A DNA stretch of 15,387 nucleotides from Methanosphaera sp. (GTDB lineage: Archaea > Methanobacteriota > Methanobacteria > Methanobacteriales > Methanobacteriaceae), in NCBI GenBank assembly GCA_021199865.1, contig JAJQHG010000067.1:1-15387 (forward strand), in the 5' to 3' direction. A model generated the notes under the pieces. That model did not search any database. It was given only the letters and a program-made list of their open reading frames with translations, and had not been told where the DNA came from. Below, piece by piece: positions 7,228-12,973 of the stretch. The position numbers and the translations under genes were made by a program. How positions within the stretch are numbered: position 1 is the stretch's first letter; each line of letters opens with the position of its first letter.

Positions 7228-8478
7228 ATGAGTAAGAAGAAGTTGAAGATAGCAGTATTTCATAATCTACCATCAGGTGGAGCAAAAAGATCACTCTACA
7301 CCTATATTGACTATTTAACATCCCATGGACATATTGTTGACGTGTTTATACCACAAACAGCTAATGAGGACTACCTACCATTAGAACCAATAGCAAGTAA
7401 CATAGTTGAATATGAGGTTAAGCCTAGCTTTATTAGGGAGAGAATCTACTCCCTATTTAGTTATGTTCCAGCAATAATTAGGAGGGTATCACTAAATAAT
7501 CTCTATAATACCCATAAGAAGATTGCAGAGGATATTAACTCACTAGACTATGATATAGTATATGTAGAACAGGATCAATATACAATGACTCCAATAATAT
7601 TAAAGTATCTAGAGAAGCCTACAGCATACTATTGTCAGCAACCAATACGTAAGGATGAAATTCTTGATGTAGTAAATAGTCAGAAGGAGCGTATAGGATT
7701 CTTTAATAAGCCTATTATTAAGCCACTTGCTGACTACATGATTAACTATATAGAGACTAATGCATATGAGAGAGACTATGAGTTTGCACAGAATGCAACA
7801 AACTTACTAGCAAATTCCTACTTTAGCCATGAAAATATTCTACGACAATATGGAAAGAATGCATATGTCTCCTATATAGGAGTTGACACAAAGATATTTA
7901 AGCCATTAAACCTGGAGCGTGACAACTTTGTATTAAGTGTAGGTACATGTATTCCACCAAAGGGTTATGACTTCCTGATAAAGTCTATTGCACATATTAA
8001 GAAGGAGAAACGTCCAGAACTAGTGGTTGTAGGAAACAGTAGTGATGAGGGATGGGTAGAATTCCTAAAAGAATTAGCAGATAAGAAGGATGTAAAGCTT
8101 GATATTCTAACACAGATCTCTGATGATGATCTACTAAGACTATATAATACAGCAAAGCTTGTTGTATATGCACCATACCTTGAACCATTTGGATATGTTC
8201 CATTAGAGGCAATGGCATGTGGTACACCAGTAGTTGGAGTAAAAGAGGGTGGAATAAAGGAGAGTGTACGACATAACTATACAGGACTATTAACACAACG
8301 AGATGAGAAAGACTTTGCACGTGCAATAGTACGTATGTTTGAGGATCAGAAGCTATGGGATGAATGTTCACAGAATGGAATAAAATATGTTAACTCCTTC
8401 TGGACACTTGATAAGGCAGGAGAACGCTTACTTAATCACTTGTATAGAATTATTGATAAGGAAGATGAAAATGAGTAA
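7228..8478 (+). CDS. GT4-family glycosyltransferase (group 1)
   Basis: Predicted retaining GT-B glycosyltransferase of 416 aa, cytoplasmic. The N-terminal strand KIAVFHNLPSGGAKRS carries the GGA loop typical of GT4 acceptor domains. The donor domain shows VLSVGTCIPPKGYDFLIKS (VG..PKG motif), VVVGNSS, and EPFGYVPLEAMACGTPVVG with the E-x7-E pair at E319 and E327, followed by the GGIKESV loop and a GLL strand. ATG at 7228 follows GAGGT by about 7 nt. It lies 32 nt after the first GT2 and overlaps the second GT2 by 8 nt (ATGAGTAA), so the three are very probably one transcript. Mannosyl- or glucosyl-transfer would be typical for GT4, but the substrate cannot be read from sequence. Confidence 0.92.
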   Translation: MSKKKLKIAVFHNLPSGGAKRSLYTYIDYLTSHGHIVDVFIPQTANEDYLPLEPIASNIVEYEVKPSFIRERIYSLFSYVPAIIRRVSLNNLYNTHKKIAEDINSLDYDIVYVEQDQYTMTPIILKYLEKPTAYYCQQPIRKDEILDVVNSQKERIGFFNKPIIKPLADYMINYIETNAYERDYEFAQNATNLLANSYFSHENILRQYGKNAYVSYIGVDTKIFKPLNLERDNFVLSVGTCIPPKGYDFLIKSIAHIKKEKRPELVVVGNSSDEGWVEFLKELADKKDVKLDILTQISDDDLLRLYNTAKLVVYAPYLEPFGYVPLEAMACGTPVVGVKEGGIKESVRHNYTGLLTQRDEKDFARAIVRMFEDQKLWDECSQNGIKYVNSFWTLDKAGERLLNHLYRIIDKEDENE

Positions 8479-9430
8479 ACCATTAGTATCCATAATACTA
8501 CTAAACTGGAATGGCTATGAGGATACACTAGAAGCACTAGAATCATTATACCAGATAAACTATCCAAACTATAATGTAATAGTAGTAGATAATCACTCAA
8601 CAAATGATTCAATAAAAATCATAGAAGAATATGCTAAGGGTGATAGATGTGTTGAAAGCCAGTATACAAAGTATACTGATAATAAGCCAATAACATATAC
8701 TCATCTCTATGAGGATCAACTAGATAGAGAAGTAGATAATACTTCTACTAGTGATTCAAAGAAATTACTATTAATAGAGAACTATGAGAACTATGGATTT
8801 GCTAGGGGAAATAATATTGCAATGGATTATACATTAAAGTATGATAACCCTGACTATGTGTTACTACTAAATAATGATACAATAGTAGATCCAGACTTTC
8901 TATCTAGAATGATTGATGTGGCTCTAAGTGATCCTAGTATAGGAATTATTGGACCAAAATTCTATTACTATGATTATGATGGAAGTCATGATACAATATG
9001 GTGTATTGGTAGTGTGGTTGACTTAGAACATTATCCTGGACATCATAGTATAATGGATGAGGATGGCTATGACTTGGATGCACCTGTAATTGAGTGTGAC
9101 TGGGTATCTGGTGCAGGACTACTAATAAAATCTGAGGCAATTCCTGAAGACTATCTTGATACAAGCTTCTTTTTTGGTTGTGAGGATGTAGACTTAGCAC
9201 TAAAAGTTAGAAATGAAGGATATCATGTTGTAACTGTAACTGACTCTATTATATGGCATAAAGTTGGTATGAGCCGTCATAAAAGCTCAACATTTAAAAC
9301 TGAACGTAATCATATTAATACTAATCTCCAGTTTATACATAAGCACGTGGATCATTACTACCTAAAATTACCACGCTATATTTGCCAGATAACTAAGTTA
9401 TATCTTGGGGCTATAATCAATAAACTATGA
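8471..9430 (+). CDS. GT2-family glycosyltransferase, paralogue of the GT2 at 6263
   Basis: GT-A glycosyltransferase, 319 aa. Motifs: PLVSIILLNWNGYEDTLEAL (residues 4-23), IVVDNHSTNDS (37-47), GFARGNN (109-115), LLLNNDT with N134-N135-D136, SGAGLLIK, and CEDVD (E238 to D241) with His263 in IIWHK. The same motif set and wording as the GT2 two genes upstream show common descent. It carries a longer polar, acidic insert (about residues 56-98) between the second and third strands than the first copy. The frame extends upstream to 8387, but that part overlaps the GT4 gene. ATG at 8471 has an AAGGA SD 8 nt before it and overlaps the upstream stop by 8 nt, so it is preferred over ATG 8465, which sits only 2 nt after the SD. 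The gene is translationally coupled. Confidence 0.92.
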   Translation: MSKPLVSIILLNWNGYEDTLEALESLYQINYPNYNVIVVDNHSTNDSIKIIEEYAKGDRCVESQYTKYTDNKPITYTHLYEDQLDREVDNTSTSDSKKLLLIENYENYGFARGNNIAMDYTLKYDNPDYVLLLNNDTIVDPDFLSRMIDVALSDPSIGIIGPKFYYYDYDGSHDTIWCIGSVVDLEHYPGHHSIMDEDGYDLDAPVIECDWVSGAGLLIKSEAIPEDYLDTSFFFGCEDVDLALKVRNEGYHVVTVTDSIIWHKVGMSRHKSSTFKTERNHINTNLQFIHKHVDHYYLKLPRYICQITKLYLGAIINKL

Positions 9431-9448
9431 TCTAACCTTCTTTACCTC

Positions 9449-9502
9449 TTTTTAGACTTCTATGTTCTTAACACTAATTTACTAGTTATTAAATAGAACA
9501 TA
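9449..9502 (+). terminator. oligo-T and inverted repeat after the GT2-GT4-GT2 run
   Basis: T5 at 9449-9453 is followed by a perfect 8-bp inverted repeat, TATGTTCT (9461-9468) and AGAACATA (9495-9502), whose arms continue imperfectly inward through TTAA segments. More T-rich sequence follows to about 9540. It lies between the last GT2 stop and the promoter of the surface-protein gene, so termination is the simplest reading; an operator for the downstream gene is possible but it is about 85 nt above that TATA box. Confidence 0.4.
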
Positions 9503-9584
9503 TTGTTATTACTTTTTATTATAAATTTATTATTTTCCTATAATTTTAAATATTATTCAACATAATATTATAATAAATAGAATG

Positions 9585-9593
9585 TATAAAAAT
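9585..9593 (+). promoter_or_regulatory. TATA-like box of the surface-protein gene
   Basis: TATAAAAAT preceded by purine-rich AGAATG. A start about 25 nt downstream (near 9612) leaves a leader of about 15 nt containing the AAGGAG SD (9616-9621). This spacing fits an archaeal promoter well and suggests the gene is transcribed separately from the upstream run. Confidence 0.5.
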
Positions 9594-9615
9594 TAAACAT
9601 TTTTCATTAAGTTAT

Positions 9616-9632
9616 AAGGAGTTGTTATTATT
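9616..9632 (+). promoter_or_regulatory. SD followed by ATT-ATT start
   Basis: AAGGAG (9616-9621), a 5-nt spacer, then ATT at 9627 and ATT at 9630 in frame with the surface-protein gene. The in-frame TAA at 9615 closes the frame just upstream, and the only codons between are GGA, GTT, GTT. This decides the start, since TTG 9639 is 17 nt from the SD and loses the Lys-Arg of the signal peptide. Confidence 0.65.
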
Positions 9633-11756
9633 AAGCGATTGCTAATAGTAGTACTCATGATAACATTATTAATGGGTATTACAACAGTATCTGCAAATGA
9701 AGTTAATCAATCAGATAATGAATTAATAGAACAAGCAGATACTCATAGTGCTGATGCAGTTATCACAAATACAGAGAATAACTCTTCAGTAAAAAAAGAT
9801 AGTGACACAGAAAATAATTCAAATTCAGATAACACAACAACAAACACTAATGAGTCAACAGATACTACAGAGTCAACAAGCACAGAATCAATAAGCACAG
9901 AATCAACAAGTACAGAATCAACAAGTGATGATAAACAAGTAAAAGAAGCATCCAAGAAACAAGCAGAGATGACTATTAGTAACAAGACAATACTATACGG
10001 AGAAGAAGCATTACTAACAGTAACAGTTGTTGATAAGGATACAAGAGAATATGTTGATGGAGGACAAGTAGCCTTTAAAGTTAATGGTGTAACAGTCGGA
10101 TATGCTACATTATCAAATGGTAAAGCTTACTATACATATAACTCATCAACAAATTCTGCAAAGACATATACACTATCAGCAACATATGGTGGAAACAGTG
10201 AATATGATAGTACAAAGTCAAAGAGTAACTCTAGCCTAGTCATAGAAAAACATAGTGTATCAATGACTGTAAGTAATAAAACAGTATATAAAAACAATGA
10301 GGTTCAACTAGTAATCACAGTAGTAGATAAGAATACAGGTAAATATGTTACTGGTGGAAATGTAGCCTTCAAAATAAATGGTAAAACAATAGGATACTCT
10401 AATGTAACTAATGGTAAAGCCTACTACACATATAATACATCAGGCTTATCTGTAAGAACTTATAGTCTCTCAGGCTCTTATAGTGGAAGTAATGCAGTAG
10501 AAAGTACTAAGGTTAATGGAAGCACACTAAAAGTCGAGTCTCGTCCAGTATCAATATCAGTATCAAACAAGACAATAAAAAAGGGTCAAAAAGTACAACT
10601 AGTTGTAACAGTTGTTGATAAATTAACTGGAAACTATGCAAATAAGGGTACAGTAGTATTCAAGGTCAATGGTGTAACAGTAGGAAAGGCAACACTCAGT
10701 CATGGTAAAGCATACTTCACATATGATTCAAGTACACTGCAAGCAAAGAGTTATACACTAAGTGCAACCTACACTGGAAGTAACACTTATTCTTCAATAA
10801 GGAGTACTAACAGTACACTAAAGGTAACACAAAACTATACATTCACATATGCCCAGATAAAAGAGGCAGCAGTATACCTAAGAAATCATTATGAAGCAAA
10901 TGATATAATAACAGAAGTACCAATAGGATCTACTACAATAGGAGTAGAGGACTTCCTACCAATAATGATAAAGATGGCAAAACTAGTAAATAGTGGAAAG
11001 TCATCAGAAAGTGTAGAATATATTGATTATGAACCAATAGATTCACAAGTTGACACAATATCTACACAGACCTTAACAACATCGGACTTATTAAAGATAG
11101 GTAACAGAGTCATAGCATTCTATGAGGAAAATAATAGACCATCACGATACTCAACATATGGTGATGAAAAGATTGGATACTATAACCTTGTATACTGTTA
11201 TACTAAGCTAATAGATGTATCAACATCAGAATATCTGCCAGAAACATGTAAGGTATATAGTTGGAGTAGTATACATCCAACAGACTCAACAAGTAGAGTA
11301 ATCTATATAACTAGTGATAATATATATAACACTCAAAGAGATACAGCCTTCATGAATGAGATAAAAGAAGTACTAGAATCTAAGGGATACACTGTATACA
11401 TAATGGATATAGGACCAAATGCACATAATGAACTAATATGGGAGGGATCCCTACCAGATAACGCGGTACAACTATCAATATTTGGTGGAGCAGATGCTGG
11501 TGTAATATATGATGTATGTACAAGAAGCTTCATGAGAGCAAAGGCTAACAGACTAGTCTTCTTTGTATACTATCCAACAGCAACAGACATAACTGGTCTT
11601 GAATGGCTAGGACGTGCACATGATGATAATTATAGTTCAAGTGACTTCACAGGAATAGCATATCCTGATGAATACCTATATGAACATGGATATGACTATA
11701 TATATTCATCTAGTGCAACAGCAATAGCTAATGCATTAATAGAATATATTAGTTAA
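9627..11756 (+). CDS. secreted pseudomurein-binding surface protein with Ig-like repeats
   Basis: Predicted exported, wall-attached adhesin-like protein of 709 aa (from ATT 9627). Residues 1-24 form a signal peptide: KR, then LLIVVLMITLLMGITTV, ending in SA-NE. A Ser/Thr/Asn/Glu-rich stalk follows (about 25-110) with a short TESTS repeat. Three Ig-like beta repeats of 97-98 residues follow (about 115-208, 213-305, 310-400), each opening with SNKT and a VTVVDK strand and closing with a YTYNSS/YTLSATY pattern. Two segments, about 405-455 and 484-531 (the first starting FTYAQIKEAA), resemble pseudomurein-binding repeats of Methanobacteriales. A C-terminal domain (about 556-709) holds ITSDN, GGADAG and RAHDDN; I recall similar domains in other Methanobacteriales wall proteins but cannot name it. 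There is no C-terminal membrane anchor. The first usual start, TTG 9639, would remove the charged n-region. Wall attachment is inferred from the PMBR-like parts. Confidence 0.88.
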   Translation: MIKRLLIVVLMITLLMGITTVSANEVNQSDNELIEQADTHSADAVITNTENNSSVKKDSDTENNSNSDNTTTNTNESTDTTESTSTESISTESTSTESTSDDKQVKEASKKQAEMTISNKTILYGEEALLTVTVVDKDTREYVDGGQVAFKVNGVTVGYATLSNGKAYYTYNSSTNSAKTYTLSATYGGNSEYDSTKSKSNSSLVIEKHSVSMTVSNKTVYKNNEVQLVITVVDKNTGKYVTGGNVAFKINGKTIGYSNVTNGKAYYTYNTSGLSVRTYSLSGSYSGSNAVESTKVNGSTLKVESRPVSISVSNKTIKKGQKVQLVVTVVDKLTGNYANKGTVVFKVNGVTVGKATLSHGKAYFTYDSSTLQAKSYTLSATYTGSNTYSSIRSTNSTLKVTQNYTFTYAQIKEAAVYLRNHYEANDIITEVPIGSTTIGVEDFLPIMIKMAKLVNSGKSSESVEYIDYEPIDSQVDTISTQTLTTSDLLKIGNRVIAFYEENNRPSRYSTYGDEKIGYYNLVYCYTKLIDVSTSEYLPETCKVYSWSSIHPTDSTSRVIYITSDNIYNTQRDTAFMNEIKEVLESKGYTVYIMDIGPNAHNELIWEGSLPDNAVQLSIFGGADAGVIYDVCTRSFMRAKANRLVFFVYYPTATDITGLEWLGRAHDDNYSSSDFTGIAYPDEYLYEHGYDYIYSSSATAIANALIEYIS
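9867..9926 (+). repeat. four tandem 15-bp units in the surface-protein stalk
   Basis: Four back-to-back copies close to ACAGAATCAACAAGT (9867-9881, 9882-9896, 9897-9911, 9912-9926) differing at one to three positions. They encode TESTS, TESIS, TESTS, TESTS. The unit is a multiple of three, so gain or loss of copies would change stalk length without a frameshift. Confidence 0.85.
9969..10836 (+). repeat. three tandem Ig-like repeats, about 292 bp each
   Basis: Repeat starts fall near 9969, 10263 and 10554, a spacing of 97-98 codons. Each begins with a strand containing SNKT, followed by a VTVVDK strand, an FKVNG/FKING turn, a GKAYxTY strand and a terminal YxLSxxY strand. Similarity is clear in protein and moderate in DNA, so the duplications are not recent. 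The conserved Asn-Lys-Thr in each unit is an N-glycosylation sequon. Confidence 0.8.
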
Positions 11757-11772
11757 TAACCCCCATAAATTC

Positions 11773-11780
11773 TTTTTTTT
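11773..11780 (+). terminator. oligo-T terminator after the surface-protein gene
   Basis: A run of eight T begins 16 nt after the TAA stop, in a 71-base spacer before the convergent GT4 gene. It is the clearest archaeal-type termination tract of the window. Confidence 0.6.
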
Positions 11781-11827
11781 AACTAACACTACTAATAATA
11801 ATATAAAAGAAATAGTTGGTGGTGAAA

Positions 11828-12973
11828 TTATTTTAATACAGACTCAACAGTATCATTAAATGCTTCAACCATATTCTTATATTGATATTTCTCATCAATA
11901 ATACTTCGAGACTTCTTTTGCATATTCTTTAGAAGCACTCTATCTGTGACCATACTCTTCATAGCACTATATATAGCACTACTGTCACGTTCATCTACAA
12001 GATATCCATTACCATCAATCATGTCATAGGCTGCACCTACACTTGTAGTTGCAATTATAGCATTAGAAAAATACATTGCCTCATTAAGTACAAATACCCA
12101 TGGATCACCCATATCCTCTGTTATTGATGGTATAACTGTAATATCACTTCTTTGATAATAACTTTTTAGTTTATCATTACTTATTTTACCAGTAAACACT
12201 ATGTTACTAATATTCTCCTCACGGACATATGCTTCTAATTTTTCTCTTTGACTACCTGTACCAATAATTGTTAGCTCAACATTATCCACATCTATCTGCA
12301 GTCTTTTAAAGGCTTCTAATAGATATATTACTCCTTTTCTTGGTATGAGTCGTCCTACATATAATATTCTATGTATACCATCATATTCTTTGGGTAGGTT
12401 TTCACCCGTAATATTACTTACATTTGGCATAATATGGATCTTATTAGTAGAGACTCCTAACTTTTTCTGGAAATACTCTTTATGTATACTTCCAGGTACT
12501 ACTATTGCACTACTACTTCTTGTTATATGTCCAATTACCCAGTGTAATAGTTTATCCTTCAGACTCTCAGTCTTATTCCAGTCCCAGTCCTCTCTCCATA
12601 TAATGAATGGCTTATGTCTAAGATGTACAATTACATGGAATATTATGGTCTCTACTAACTCTTGTGGTGAATCCCAGCTTCCACCAACAGCTACATCATA
12701 ATCTCCACGAATATAACCTATTAATCCATTTGCAAAGCCATGACTATTATCTAGTATATGATAGTTAACATCCCTTAGTTGATTAATAATATTATTAGAG
12801 CTAGTATTATAGATATCCTCTATTACATCCATATGTGTAAATACTAGTTCTAAGTCATATACTTGGCTTAACTTTTTAAAGAAGGGTATTCTATACCACA
12901 TAGCAGTATTATGGGTAAACAATAATTTCCTCTTAGACTGTTGTGTTATTTGTTGCATTACTATTATCCCCAT
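11828..12973 (-). CDS. GT4-family glycosyltransferase (group 1)
   Basis: Predicted GT-B glycosyltransferase, 381 aa. The donor domain shows RILYVGRLIPRKGVIYLLEAF (about 202-222, VGR..KG motif), LTIIGTGSQREKLEAYV (234-250), VFTGKIS, and DPWVFVLNEAMYFSNAIIAT. In the usual E-x7-E motif the first position is Asp290 and the second Glu298, a conservative change. An N-terminal strand KLLFTHNTAMWYRIPFFKKL resembles GT4 enzymes acting on glycans in cell-envelope clusters. The start is either ATG 12973 (weak SD-like TGTGA, overlapping the upstream gene by 41 nt) or ATG 12958 (GGGGAT about 9 nt before, overlap 26 nt); both precede the first strand, so the fold is unaffected. It is coupled to the DUF2206-like membrane gene upstream and probably works with it. 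Confidence 0.88.
   Translation of the reverse strand: MGIIVMQQITQQSKRKLLFTHNTAMWYRIPFFKKLSQVYDLELVFTHMDVIEDIYNTSSNNIINQLRDVNYHILDNSHGFANGLIGYIRGDYDVAVGGSWDSPQELVETIIFHVIVHLRHKPFIIWREDWDWNKTESLKDKLLHWVIGHITRSSSAIVVPGSIHKEYFQKKLGVSTNKIHIMPNVSNITGENLPKEYDGIHRILYVGRLIPRKGVIYLLEAFKRLQIDVDNVELTIIGTGSQREKLEAYVREENISNIVFTGKISNDKLKSYYQRSDITVIPSITEDMGDPWVFVLNEAMYFSNAIIATTSVGAAYDMIDGNGYLVDERDSSAIYSAMKSMVTDRVLLKNMQKKSRSIIDEKYQYKNMVEAFNDTVESVLK

Noticed and set aside
7997..8371. 124-residue minus-strand open frame inside the GT4 gene
   Set aside because: It is rich in Leu, His, Tyr and Val in a codon-shadow pattern, has no recognisable motif, and lies opposite a clear gene.
8387..8470. Upstream extension of the second GT2 to the ATG-type start at 8387
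   Set aside because: This part overlaps the GT4 coding region, has no SD, and the GT2 fold begins right after ATG 8471.
9743..9985. 80-residue minus-strand open frame opposite the surface-protein stalk
   Set aside because: Its SVLVDSVL-type repeats only mirror the tandem 15-bp units on the coding strand.
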